Assembly (NCBI GenBank): GCA_964228555.1
Contig: CAXQZU010000024.1
Location: forward strand, 1 to 64,000
Direction of reading: 5' to 3'
DNA length: 64,000 bases
DNA from: CAXQZU01 sp964228555
Lineage (GTDB): Bacteria > Planctomycetota > PLA2 > JAEUHO01
Numbering within the stretch: the first letter of the stretch is position 1; each line of letters opens with the position of its first letter. The notes under the pieces are model-generated. The model had not been told where the DNA came from. It made no database searches and saw only the letters and a list, made by a program, of their open reading frames with translations. The translations under genes and the position numbers were made by a program. Positions 26,753-35,238 of the stretch are shown here, piece by piece.

Positions 26753-27739
26753 ATGCGGCGCCCCTTGCCCGGGACGAGTCCCCCAGCGCGCCACCCGGGC
26801 TGCCAACCGTGCAGGCGCGGGCAGCTCAGGCTCGGCCGGGCCCGTGCTGGGCTGGCTCGCTGGGTGGCTGGCTGGGCGGTGGCCTGCCTCCCGCCCGGTT
26901 GGCTGGCACCGCTGGCCGCGGGGCTGGCCGTGGCCGAGCGCCTGCACGGCCGGCCCGCCTGGCAACGCGCGCTGGAGGCTTGGTGCCGCGCGCCGGGGTA
27001 CGTCCCGACGCCGGCCTCCATCCCGCCAGTCCTGCTGGAGTCCCGGCGCCTCTGCTGGGAAGACCGGCTGGAGGCGCTGCGCACGCGGCCCCGCGTGCCC
27101 CCGGGGCCGCGACCTGCCCACCTGCGTTGCGACGTGCTCTACCTCAGCGCACGCATCGGGCGGCCCCGCCGCCTGCTGAGGGCCGTGCGCTGCTGGGGTC
27201 TCGAGACCACGCGCCTCGAGGCCGCAGCGACGCAGCCGCAGGCCGCGGCCCTCACGCAGTGGCTTGGAACGCCCGCGTTGCGCAGCACGCGCCGAGTCCA
27301 GCGCGCGCTGGACGCAGGCCAGCCGGTCGCCCTGCTGCTGTGGCTGCCGGGCATCGGCGCCCATGCCACCCCCGACCTGAGCACGCGGTGCAGCACGGCC
27401 CGTGAGGTGTTGCAGCGTGCGCTGCAGGCGGCCGCGTGGATCGCCCGCGCCCGGCCCGACCTCGTGGACTGGTCCCAGCGGCGCGGCCTGCTGCGACTGG
27501 GCGTGGAACGCATCGCCGCGCCCTCATGGTCGCGGCTGGCCCCATGGCAGGCACCCCCACGGCCCACGGCGCGTGGGGTGGTCCGGGCTCGTGGACGCGA
27601 GCGCCGCGCGCGGCCGGAGGCCGGCGCGACGGCGCAGGCCACGCGAGGCGAAGCGGCCGGGCCCATGGCCGGGCCCCGTGCGTGGGGATGCGCCTGCCGC
27701 AGGCAGGCCCTGCGGCCCGCTGCAGGCAGGGCGGCCTAG
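26753..27739 (+). CDS. Hypothetical protein
   Basis: Not recognised. 328 residues with high third-position GC in this frame. The N-terminus is basic with two cysteine pairs (HPGCQPCRRG) and is followed by a hydrophobic stretch (VAGWAVACLPPGWLAPLAAGLAVAE), so it may be membrane-attached; the central part (residues about 75-240) looks globular and contains LRCDVLYLSARIGRPRRLLR and LLLWLPGIGAHATPDLS; the last 70 residues are Arg/Ala/Pro-rich and probably disordered. The opposing frame is more repetitive and lacks a plausible start, so the plus frame is preferred. Its TAG shares a CTAG with the TAG of the opposing HEAT-repeat gene. The N-terminal 25 residues are doubtful. Confidence 0.5.
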   Translation: MRRPLPGTSPPARHPGCQPCRRGQLRLGRARAGLARWVAGWAVACLPPGWLAPLAAGLAVAERLHGRPAWQRALEAWCRAPGYVPTPASIPPVLLESRRLCWEDRLEALRTRPRVPPGPRPAHLRCDVLYLSARIGRPRRLLRAVRCWGLETTRLEAAATQPQAAALTQWLGTPALRSTRRVQRALDAGQPVALLLWLPGIGAHATPDLSTRCSTAREVLQRALQAAAWIARARPDLVDWSQRRGLLRLGVERIAAPSWSRLAPWQAPPRPTARGVVRARGRERRARPEAGATAQATRGEAAGPMAGPRAWGCACRRQALRPAAGRAA

Positions 27740-29568
27740 GGCAGGTAGGCGATGTGGCCCAGCACGTCGTTGGGCTGGAGGTAGTAGGTGTGCAGCAGCA
27801 GGCTGCGCGGCTTGCTCACCTGGCGATCGTTGGCGATCACGGTCATCGCCGTCAGCAGGCCCACGCGCAGGGCGCCATCGCCCGCCGGGGTCGCCTTGTA
27901 GAACTGCACCAGCGCACCAGCCTCGCCGGGGCCGCCGCACATGGAGAGCGCGTCGGCCAGGGCCTGGCGCTGGCTGCTGCGGCGCGCGTTCTTGTACTCC
28001 TCGACCAGCCACTTCGCCTGCTCCTCGGGCGTGATCAGCGCCAGGCCGTCCGCGAAGCCCGGACGCACGCGCGTGCTGTCGAACCAGAAGCGCTCGCGCA
28101 GGTGCGGGACGGTGTCCTTGTCGTAGAGCAGGCCCAGGCCCAGCGCACTGCAGGCCGGTGCCGAGGTGCTCTTGGTGTCGCGCAGGGCGCCGCGCAGCTT
28201 GCCGCGCAGGTCGTCGCCGCCCTTCACGAGGCCCGTGGCGATGGCGCCGGCGGAGAACCGGCCGCCACGCGGGGTCTCCTCGAGCACCGTGCCCAGCACC
28301 ATCGAGCTGGTGATGTCGCGCAGCAGGCCCAGCGCCAGCACGGCGAAGGGGCGCACGGCCACGCTCTTCTCCTGCTCCATGAAGCGCGCCAGCACAGGCA
28401 CCTGCGCCGTGCTGCCGATGCGGCCCATCGAGATGGCCGAGTAGGCGCGCACGAACTCGTCCTCGCTGGCCAGGCCCTTCGTGCGCAGCACCTCCAGCGC
28501 GCCCTCGTGGCCCTTGAAGCCGCCAAGGGCCAGCGCCGCGCTGCGCGAGATCACGCGTTCCTTGTCGTCGATCAGCTCGGCGAGCACCGACACGCTGGTG
28601 GGATCGCCCATCTTGCCCAGCGCGATGATGGCGTCGGAGCGCACGCGGCGCATGCGCTGCGCCGGGCCGCCCGCCTTGCGGGTGGCCATCTTCGTGATGC
28701 GCGGCAGGTGCTGGAGGTCCTTCGTCTGGCCCATGGCCAGCAGGATCGCGCCCGCCATCTCGGTGTCCTCGAGGTCCTCGGCGGCCTTCGTGACATCCTC
28801 GAGGCTCTCGGTGTCGCCCGACATCAGCAGGCCCAGCGCCGCGAAGGCGCGCGAGACCGAGATGTCCTGCTTGCTGCGCAGGGTGGCGCGCATGCCCTCC
28901 ACCGACTCCTTGTCCTTGCGCAGGCCCAGGCCCAGGTGGCAGAGGTCGCGCACCCAGTGGTCGCTGCCCTTGGCATGGCGGCGCAGGGCGTTGATCACGT
29001 CCGTGCGCCGGTAGTCCACGGCATAGCCCGCGAAGGCCGAGGCAGCGGTCTGGCGGATGCCGCCATCCGGGTCATCGAGCGCCTCGAGCAGCACGTCGAT
29101 GACGGGGCGCAGCTCAGGGGGCAGCGTGCGGGCGTAGGGACCGTCCGGCGAGTCGTCCTGGCGCTTCACGCGCGGCAGCACGTCGGCACGGTTGAGGCCC
29201 CACCACAGTTCCCACGAGATCTCGTCGAGGGCCTCGAGGCCGCGGCCCCGGCGCTCGCGGTCAGGGCCGCCCGTGGTGTCCGGGCCGCTCACCGTCGCCG
29301 GGGGCGGAGCCGTGGGCGTGGTGGGAGCCTTGGGGGTGCTGGGCCCCGTGGTGGGCGGAGGCGTGGTGGCCGGGGGCGGGTCCTCGGGCTCGTCTGCGGC
29401 CGGAGGCGACGAGGGATCGAAGGGCGCGCGCACGCCGGGGGGCACCGAGCCGCCCGGGCGGCGGAACTTGCTGGGGCAGATCGCATCCGCGGGGCGCATG
29501 GCCCCCACGAAGGGCAGCAGGGCCATCAGGGCGACGACGATTCGCACGAGACGGGACGTTGCGCGCAT
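27736..29568 (-). CDS. Secreted HEAT-repeat protein
   Basis: 610 residues. Signal peptide (VRIVVALMALLPFVGAMRPADA), then a Pro/Thr-rich linker (about 45-100), then tandem helical HEAT repeats covering about 140-560, for example SDAIIALGKMGDPTSVSVLA, AYSAISMGRIGSTAQVPVLA and RPFAVLALGLLRDITSSMVL. HEAT arrays are protein-binding scaffolds; no enzyme motif is seen. The ATG at 29568 has GGAG 8 bases upstream. Such exported HEAT proteins are common in planctomycetes and their roles are mostly unknown. Possibly co-transcribed after the prenyltransferase-like gene, but a dyad in the 116-base gap suggests its own control. Confidence 0.88.
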   Translation of the reverse strand: MRATSRLVRIVVALMALLPFVGAMRPADAICPSKFRRPGGSVPPGVRAPFDPSSPPAADEPEDPPPATTPPPTTGPSTPKAPTTPTAPPPATVSGPDTTGGPDRERRGRGLEALDEISWELWWGLNRADVLPRVKRQDDSPDGPYARTLPPELRPVIDVLLEALDDPDGGIRQTAASAFAGYAVDYRRTDVINALRRHAKGSDHWVRDLCHLGLGLRKDKESVEGMRATLRSKQDISVSRAFAALGLLMSGDTESLEDVTKAAEDLEDTEMAGAILLAMGQTKDLQHLPRITKMATRKAGGPAQRMRRVRSDAIIALGKMGDPTSVSVLAELIDDKERVISRSAALALGGFKGHEGALEVLRTKGLASEDEFVRAYSAISMGRIGSTAQVPVLARFMEQEKSVAVRPFAVLALGLLRDITSSMVLGTVLEETPRGGRFSAGAIATGLVKGGDDLRGKLRGALRDTKSTSAPACSALGLGLLYDKDTVPHLRERFWFDSTRVRPGFADGLALITPEEQAKWLVEEYKNARRSSQRQALADALSMCGGPGEAGALVQFYKATPAGDGALRVGLLTAMTVIANDRQVSKPRSLLLHTYYLQPNDVLGHIAYLP

Positions 29569-29591
29569 GGGGTCTCCAGGACCGGGTGGGC

Positions 29592-29622
29592 TACGACGCC
29601 TGCCCTTGAGGCAAAGGTCGTA
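29592..29622 (-). promoter_or_regulatory. 31-base imperfect dyad upstream of the HEAT-repeat gene
   Basis: TACGAC (29592-29597) and GTCGTA (29617-29622) enclose TGCC/GGCA (29601-29604 and 29610-29613) around a 5-base centre. The dyad is flanked on both sides by a direct repeat ACCGGGTG (29581-29588 and 29622-29629). It lies 24-54 bases upstream of the HEAT-repeat start codon, so it could be an operator, or an RNA hairpin ending the upstream transcript. Confidence 0.4.
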
Positions 29623-29684
29623 CCGGGTGCCCGAGCCTCCTGCAAGCGGAACCGGTCCTCGTCCGCCACCCAGCACAGGTCGTG

Positions 29685-30956
29685 CTAGGGGCCTGCAAGG
29701 GCCCGCACAGCCATCGAGGTGGCGTAGAGGCGCCCCCCCACCCGATCCCACACGCCGAGGGCATCCCACGAACCTGCCTGCGGCCCCGTGGAGACCTGGT
29801 TACGGACCAGTAACGCGCGCACGGCCTCCCGCCAGGACAGCACACGGGCGGAGGCGGCGCCCGCCGAGGCGCGGATGCCGTAGGTCCATGCATCGTGGTT
29901 GACCACGGAGCCCAGGTGCGCATGGAACGCCTCGTGGCCTGCTCCCGCCGGGATCTCGGCGGGCACGTAACGCGGCTCACGGCCGGCCAGCGAGGCCAGC
30001 GCCATGCTCAGGGGCGCCTGCTCGCTGGACTGGCCCGCGAGGCGCCGTGCGTAGGCGTTGATGGCCGTGCTGTCGTCGCCGTCGAAGCACACCGGCACGT
30101 CGCTGAGCATCGCGGTGCGCCCCGTGGCAGGGTTGGTCACGCGGTCGAGGAAGTCGGGCAGCGCCTCCAGCAGCGGGCGCGCCTCGTCCACGAGGCCTGC
30201 ATCGCGTGCCGCACGTGCCGCGAGCGCCACGTAGGCCACGACCCCGATGTCGCTCTCGGGATCGAGGAAGGTGCTCCAGCGGTACTCCGGGTGCTCGTCA
30301 GCCACCGTGTAGGCCAGCGAGCGGGCCAAGGGCCCCCTCCACGCCGCGCCATCCGGCCGGCCCGCCGCCAGCGCCAGCGCAGCCAGCGCGCAAGCATGGT
30401 TGAAGGTGTGCAGCGTGCGCGCCTTGTAGCCCGGGCCCTCGGGGTGCTCGAGGCCGGGCACCTTCACCTCCTGCACGAACCAGGCATCCACCTCGGCCTC
30501 GTCGTGGCCGATGCGGCCGTCGGCGCGCGTCCAGGCCACCAGGCGGTCCAGGCCGCGACGCAGGGGCTCGTCCAGCGGCTGGGCGGGCGGCAGCGCCTCC
30601 AGGAAGGCGATCAGCGCCAGCCCCGTGGCCGCGGGCTGGAACCAGTGATCCTCCTCGCTGAAGCCAGGCAGCCCCGTGCGCCCGTGCCAGGGGTTCCAGC
30701 GCACCAGGTCCCAAGAGCCATCCGGCTCCTGCGCCTTGCCCAGCCATGCCAGTCCCGCACGCACGGCGTCCTCGCGGGCCTGCGCGGTGGCGGCCGGCCG
30801 AGCCGGCGCCGGCCCCACCGCGCCAGGCACGCGGGCCGCTCGCACGCCCCACGCCGCGCCGGCCACCACGCCCAGCAACACGCCCACGACGAGCGTTGCC
30901 AGCAGGTCGGCACGCCCAGCCTCGCGCACGCGGGCAAGTCGTCGGTCACGGCGCAT
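29685..30956 (-). CDS. Prenyltransferase/squalene-cyclase-like repeat protein, membrane-anchored
   Basis: 423 residues. One N-terminal helix (LLATLVVGVLLGVVAGAAWG) anchors the protein; then helical repeats of the alpha/alpha-toroid type with the typical W-L-x-x-x-Q-x-x-D-G-S-W element (LAWLGKAQEPDGSWDLVRW) and repeated short helices. The catalytic DXDD of squalene-hopene cyclase is not seen, so this is probably one of the many exported non-cyclase members. Unlike usual cyclases it is short. The start ATG at 30956 has GGAGG at good spacing. Related in fold to the protein at 42699-44048. Role unknown. Confidence 0.75.
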   Translation of the reverse strand: MRRDRRLARVREAGRADLLATLVVGVLLGVVAGAAWGVRAARVPGAVGPAPARPAATAQAREDAVRAGLAWLGKAQEPDGSWDLVRWNPWHGRTGLPGFSEEDHWFQPAATGLALIAFLEALPPAQPLDEPLRRGLDRLVAWTRADGRIGHDEAEVDAWFVQEVKVPGLEHPEGPGYKARTLHTFNHACALAALALAAGRPDGAAWRGPLARSLAYTVADEHPEYRWSTFLDPESDIGVVAYVALAARAARDAGLVDEARPLLEALPDFLDRVTNPATGRTAMLSDVPVCFDGDDSTAINAYARRLAGQSSEQAPLSMALASLAGREPRYVPAEIPAGAGHEAFHAHLGSVVNHDAWTYGIRASAGAASARVLSWREAVRALLVRNQVSTGPQAGSWDALGVWDRVGGRLYATSMAVRALAGP

Positions 30957-30991
30957 GGGCACCTCCGGGAGGGGCGCAGTATGGCACGCTG

Positions 30992-31702
30992 TCAAGGCCA
31001 GCCCGCCTGCGTGTCCACGCCCAGCGCGGCATCGGCCTCGCGAGCGAGGCCGCGCAGCCGCGCTTCCAGCCGCAGGCGCTGGGCCTCCAGCGTGTCGCGA
31101 TCCATGCCCTGCGGCAGGTGCAGCGGGCCGTCGGCGCGCACCACGGCCTCGCACCACGGCGGCACGAGCACGAAGCGAGCCCACGTGCGGCGCAGCACCA
31201 CGGGCGGCCGGTAGGACGTGCGCACGAGCCACAGCGGCAGCCCGCTGCGACCGGCCACGTCGAGTGCGCCGGGCTGGAGCACGAAGGCCGGCGGCCGCGG
31301 GCCGTCGCAGACGAGGACGATCGACTCGCGTCCACCCGCGGCGGCCCGCCGCAGCTCACGCAGCGCGCCCGCCCCGCCGCGCGCGCTGGAGCCCCGGATG
31401 GCGCCGCGGAAGCCGGCCGCCTGCGCCGCGGCCGCCATCAACCCGCCGTCCCGGCTGGCGCTGGCCAGCACGCGCGTGGGCCGGTGCCGCGCGAAGCGCG
31501 ACAGGTAGCCCACCGTCCAGAAGAAGTCCTGGTGCCAGCAGGCGAACACGGCGGGTTCCCGGCCGCGCAGGAACGCCAGCAGGCGCGCGTCGTGCTGGAT
31601 GCGCAGGCCGCCGAAGTGCAGCGGGCGCCATGCGCGCACGAGCATGCCCACGGCGGCCTGCGCCGTCCGCGAGGCCAGCAGGCGCTTGCCGAGCGCACCC
31701 AT
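30992..31702 (-). CDS. Lysophospholipid acyltransferase family protein (DUF374)
   Basis: 236 residues. FACWHQDFFWTVGYLSRF contains the H-x-D/E-type element of DUF374 acyltransferases (WHQ with nearby Phe), and ASASRDGGLMAAAAQAAGFRGAIRGSSARGG is the second conserved block with RGSS; VLVCDGPRPPAFVLQPG is the third (DGPrGP-like). These proteins are thought to acylate lipid A or lipid-like acceptors at the inner membrane; substrate not determined. It starts 9 bases after the TAG of the spermidine-synthase-like gene and is probably in its operon. Confidence 0.85.
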   Translation of the reverse strand: MGALGKRLLASRTAQAAVGMLVRAWRPLHFGGLRIQHDARLLAFLRGREPAVFACWHQDFFWTVGYLSRFARHRPTRVLASASRDGGLMAAAAQAAGFRGAIRGSSARGGAGALRELRRAAAGGRESIVLVCDGPRPPAFVLQPGALDVAGRSGLPLWLVRTSYRPPVVLRRTWARFVLVPPWCEAVVRADGPLHLPQGMDRDTLEAQRLRLEARLRGLAREADAALGVDTQAGWP

Positions 31703-31711
31703 GCCGCGAGC

Positions 31712-34465
31712 CTACGGTGCCGACAGGCGCCGTGCGCGCGGCGCATCCAGCGACCGCCCCACCTCGGAAGCAAGGGCTCGCCCTTCCTCGTCCAGCCCGG
31801 CCTCGCGCAGCAGGGCGGCCACGTCGAGCCGCTGCGTGGGCGTGAGGCCGTCGCGACGCGCCAGCGCGCGTGCCGCCTCCTGCGCCTCGGGCAGGCGCCC
31901 GTCGGCGGCCCATCCCGACGCCTCCCGCACCCGCACGCCGATCGCCATCTCGCGCGCGAAGCGGTCGGCAGGATCGGCGCCTGCCAAGGCCTCGAAGGCT
32001 TCCGCCGCACGCGTGTCGTCACCCGCCAGCCATGAGCGCACGGCCTCGTAGAGGCGGCCGGCGCCCTCGACCTCGGCGAGGAAGCGCTCGCTGGGCGCGG
32101 AGGCGAGCAGTTCCGCCGCGCGGGCGCGTCCCGGCCACAGGCGCATGAGGTTCCCCTGCGGGTCGTTGATGAACCACGACCGGCCGGCCTGGAACTCCAG
32201 GCGCAGGCGGTCGTCGGTGTTGAGCGGACCCTCGCCGGCGAAGCGCGCCAGCGCCTGCGGCCCCTTGAGCACGAGGCCCAGCAGGCGGCCGGGACGGGCC
32301 AGGCCCAGGGGTTGCAGCGGCCCCCCCGCAGGCCCCAGCAGGCGCAGGCGCAGCGCTTCCTCGTCCACGCGCAGCGGCACCAGGCTGCCCACGAGGATGA
32401 GGTCCTCGCCCGCCAGGAACACCCAGCCCTCGGGGAAGGCACGCACGAAGGTGCGCAACGCGAGGCGCAGGTCGTCGGGCGTGAGCTGGTAGAGCGGCAG
32501 CCACTGGCACAGCAGGCCGCCCGGCGCGAGCCGCTCGCGCACCAGCGCGTACATCTCGCGGCTGTAGAGCGCGGCAGAGCCGGCCACGCCGGGATGCACG
32601 GGATCGCTGGTGATGACGTCGAAGCGCTCGCGGCTGCGTGCGAGGCTGTGGCGCGCGTCGCCCAGGCGCAGCGTGGCCCCGTGCGGCAGGCCGCCGCCGT
32701 CGGCCGCGAACAGGTGGACGGCCTCGGCCACCTCGCGCTCGATCTCCAGCACCAGCAGGCGCCGCGGCGCGAAGGCCGCCACGGCCTGCGCCGTGCGGCC
32801 CGTGCCCAGGCCCACGATGGCGACGCGCTCGGGGGCGGGATGCAGCGCCATGGGCAGTGCGCCCAGCAGGGAGAGGTGCAGGCGATCGGTGGGCTGGGTG
32901 CTGGCCTCGATCTTGCCCTCCACCCACAGCTCGCGATGGCCCTCGCGCTCGCGCACCACCACCGTCGTGGCACTTCCCTCGCGTGCGTAGAGCGCAGGGG
33001 CGTCGGCGATGGCGAACTGGGCCGGCAGGAACGCGGCTCCGACGGCATCACGGCCCGCTGCGTCCTCCAGCGGCAGCAGCCAGGGCTGCAGCAGCAACAG
33101 CAGGCCGGCCGCCGCCGTCCCCAGGGCATGCGGTCGGCGCGGCAGCAGGCAGGCGGCCGCCAGCACCAGCAGGCCGGCTGCACCGCGCAGCACGCCCGCA
33201 CTGCCCGCCGCCGGGATCCACAGGGCACCGGCGGACAGCGCGCCCAGCGCCGAGCCCAGCGTGTTCCACATGACCACGGCCCCGGCGGCGCGCGCCGCCG
33301 GCAGCGGGCAGGCGGCGAGGCGCTGCAGCAGCCAGGGCAACGCGGCCGCAGCCAGCAAGGTGCTGGGCACCAGCAGCAGGCAGGCGGCCAGCGCACGCAC
33401 CCCCAGCAGCGCGAACGGGCCCACGGCTCCCTGCGCGTGCTCGCTGGTGAATGCCGCCACGGGCGCGATGGCCGCCGGCAGCAGGGCCACGGGCAGCGCC
33501 GAGAGCAGCAGCACGCGGACCGACCGGTCGCGCGAGCCGCGCCGCGGCCCGCACAGCAGGCTCCCCAGCGCGATGGCCAGCAGGTGCGCGGCCAGCACGG
33601 TGGCGAAGGACTGCGTCGTGGTGCCCACCGCCGGGGTGAGCCGCCGCACCCACGCCACCTGCACGGCGAGGCCCGCCGCGCCGGCGAGTGCCGCCGCAGC
33701 GGCCACGCCCCAGGGCAGTGCGGCGCGCGCCGCCAGCGAGGGCAGGGTCGCCGGCTCAGGGGACGTCGCCACGGGCTCCACGGGCCGGCCACGCCAGGCC
33801 ATCAGCAAGGCCACCCCCGCCACCAGCACCTGCAGCAAGCAGGCCAGCAGCACGCTGCCACGGTTGCCCAGGTGCTCCAGCGCCAGGCCCGCGGCCAGCA
33901 GCACCCCCAGCACGGCGCCCAGCGTGTTCACGCCGTAGAGCCAGCGGAAGGCCGGCGCCGCGCCCGCGCGCTGGGCGCGCAGGGCGGCCAGCGCGGCGGG
34001 CACCGTGGCCCCCAGCGGGAAGGCCGCCAGCGCACACGCGGCCGTGCACAGCAGGGCGGCGCCCGGAGCGCCCAGCACGGGCTGCGAGGCGTCGCTGGCC
34101 GTCACGGCCCGCTGCAGGAGGCTGGCCAGCAAGGGCACCGGGGCAGCCAGCGCGGCCCCCAGCGCCTCGGCCAGCCCCACCAGCAGCAGCGGCCGCGCCA
34201 CCCGGCCCGCCGCCTGCCCGCCCACCGCGGCGCCCAGCGCAAGCCCCAGCAAGGCCCCGGCCGAGACCACGCCCGCCGCCAGGGCCCCGGCGCCCAGCAC
34301 CGGCACCAGCATGCGGAACCATGCGGCCTGGTGCAGCAGGGCCGCGGCACCGGCCACCAGCAGGCAGGCACCGAGGCCCCACGCGAGGCCGCGCGGGCCA
34401 CGGGCCGGCATCCCGGCCGCCTCGCCGGCGGTGACAGCCTGCGGGGACGCTTGCCCGGTCACCAT
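31712..34465 (-). CDS. Membrane-fused spermidine synthase-like protein
   Basis: 917 residues. The N-terminal 480 residues hold 12 or more hydrophobic helices in two similar halves, like an MFS-type transporter. A Rossmann-type aminopropyltransferase domain follows (about 500-750): VAIVGLGTGRTAQAVAAFAP is the dcSAM/SAM-type glycine-rich loop, VLEIEREVAEAV its acidic residue, GDARHSLA and DVITSDPVHPGVAGSAALYS the SpeE catalytic region. The last 170 residues are helical and TPR-like. Fusions of this kind are widespread in planctomycetes and proteobacteria; transport or synthesis of polyamines is assumed, not shown. Start ATG 34465; a second ATG 18 codons further in is possible. Confidence 0.85.
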   Translation of the reverse strand: MVTGQASPQAVTAGEAAGMPARGPRGLAWGLGACLLVAGAAALLHQAAWFRMLVPVLGAGALAAGVVSAGALLGLALGAAVGGQAAGRVARPLLLVGLAEALGAALAAPVPLLASLLQRAVTASDASQPVLGAPGAALLCTAACALAAFPLGATVPAALAALRAQRAGAAPAFRWLYGVNTLGAVLGVLLAAGLALEHLGNRGSVLLACLLQVLVAGVALLMAWRGRPVEPVATSPEPATLPSLAARAALPWGVAAAAALAGAAGLAVQVAWVRRLTPAVGTTTQSFATVLAAHLLAIALGSLLCGPRRGSRDRSVRVLLLSALPVALLPAAIAPVAAFTSEHAQGAVGPFALLGVRALAACLLLVPSTLLAAAALPWLLQRLAACPLPAARAAGAVVMWNTLGSALGALSAGALWIPAAGSAGVLRGAAGLLVLAAACLLPRRPHALGTAAAGLLLLLQPWLLPLEDAAGRDAVGAAFLPAQFAIADAPALYAREGSATTVVVREREGHRELWVEGKIEASTQPTDRLHLSLLGALPMALHPAPERVAIVGLGTGRTAQAVAAFAPRRLLVLEIEREVAEAVHLFAADGGGLPHGATLRLGDARHSLARSRERFDVITSDPVHPGVAGSAALYSREMYALVRERLAPGGLLCQWLPLYQLTPDDLRLALRTFVRAFPEGWVFLAGEDLILVGSLVPLRVDEEALRLRLLGPAGGPLQPLGLARPGRLLGLVLKGPQALARFAGEGPLNTDDRLRLEFQAGRSWFINDPQGNLMRLWPGRARAAELLASAPSERFLAEVEGAGRLYEAVRSWLAGDDTRAAEAFEALAGADPADRFAREMAIGVRVREASGWAADGRLPEAQEAARALARRDGLTPTQRLDVAALLREAGLDEEGRALASEVGRSLDAPRARRLSAP

Positions 34466-34494
34466 GCCACCTCGCGTGGCCGCCGGCCGCGCAG

Positions 34495-34514
34495 GCGGCC
34501 GCCGCGGCGGCCGC
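34495..34514. repeat. Perfect 20-base palindrome between EF-P and the spermidine-synthase-like gene
   Basis: The 20 bases are exactly their own reverse complement and consist of two copies of GCGGCCGC separated by CGCG-type centre. They begin 14 bases downstream of the EF-P stop on the transcribed strand and 29 bases before the next start, so a terminator for efp or an operator are both possible. Confidence 0.4.
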
Positions 34515-34528
34515 GGGCGGCGAGGCGC

Positions 34529-35089
34529 CTAGTTGACGCGCTCCTGGAACTCGCCCGTGACCGTGCTGATGCGGATGCGGTCGCCCACGTTGATGTGCGA
34601 GGGCACCTTCACCACGTAGCCGGTCTCGACCTTGGCATCCTTCATCACGTTGCTGACGGTGTTGCCCTTGGCTGCCGGCTCCGTGTCGACGATCTCCAGC
34701 TCCACGTTGGCGGGCAGCTGCAGGCCGATGGCCGTGCCCTCGTAGAAGGTGACCTCGACCTTGGTGTTGGGCTTGACGAAGTGCATGGCATCGCCCAGCA
34801 CGTCGCGCGAGAGGCTGTACTGCTCGAAGTTCTCGCTGTCCATGAACACGGGGCCGGTGGTCGCGTCGTCGTAGAGGTACTCGGCCTCGCGCTTGTCCAG
34901 CCACACGGGCTCGACCAGCTCGCTGCTGTTGAAGCGCTGCGTCACGTGCTGGCCGCTCTTGAGGTTGCGCAGCTTGGCCTGCACGAACGCGCGCAGGTTG
35001 CCCGGCGTGCGGTGGTGCACCTCGACGGCCTGCCAGAGGTGGCCGTTCCAGGAGATGATGCTGCCCTTGCGGAGGTCGTTGGCCTGCAT
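34529..35089 (-). CDS. efp: Translation elongation factor P, variant without the modified lysine
   Basis: 186 residues, normal length, three beta domains: KOW-like N-domain (MQANDLRKGSIISWNG), central OB domain and C-terminal OB domain ending GDRIRISTVTGEFQERVN. EF-P relieves ribosome stalling at polyproline. In the loop that carries the modified Lys34 of E. coli (PGKGQAF), this protein reads TPGNLRAF, with Asn31 at the modification position, and no Lys nearby. It is the HRTPGNLRAF type known from some PVC-group bacteria. The ATG at 35089 follows a candidate promoter GTAGCAT. The window's proline-rich proteins would be typical clients. Confidence 0.95.
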   Translation of the reverse strand: MQANDLRKGSIISWNGHLWQAVEVHHRTPGNLRAFVQAKLRNLKSGQHVTQRFNSSELVEPVWLDKREAEYLYDDATTGPVFMDSENFEQYSLSRDVLGDAMHFVKPNTKVEVTFYEGTAIGLQLPANVELEIVDTEPAAKGNTVSNVMKDAKVETGYVVKVPSHINVGDRIRISTVTGEFQERVN

Positions 35090-35115
35090 GGTCGTGATCC
35101 CGGGGAGAGGGCAGG

Positions 35116-35121
35116 ATGCTA
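35116..35121 (-). promoter_or_regulatory. Candidate -10 element TAGCAT upstream of efp
   Basis: GTAGCAT on the minus strand (35122-35116), 26 bases before the efp ATG. The same heptamer precedes three other starts in this window. No clear -35 box. Confidence 0.3.
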
Positions 35122-35238
35122 CCGCCCCCACCACGGCAGGACGCCCCGCGGCGCGGCGCTCCCCCCATGCCGCGTGCGCAGCGCCCGGGCGTCCGAGCCC
35201 CGTCAGGCGCGTGTCAGGCCCGCGCACGGCACCCGGGA

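Noticed and set aside
26297..27364. Minus-strand open frame opposite the unrecognised protein
   Set aside because: Runs into the AT-rich leader, composition is Arg/Gln/Pro-rich with no globular pattern, and the plus frame has better codon use.
27736..30956. Squalene-hopene cyclase function for the toroid protein at 29685
   Set aside because: No DXDD motif, protein is too short and has an N-terminal export/anchor helix.
35090..35238. Possible tRNA or small RNA in the efp upstream region
   Set aside because: No cloverleaf or T-loop sequence could be found; only a long-range GC-rich inverted repeat with a loop of about 40 bases.
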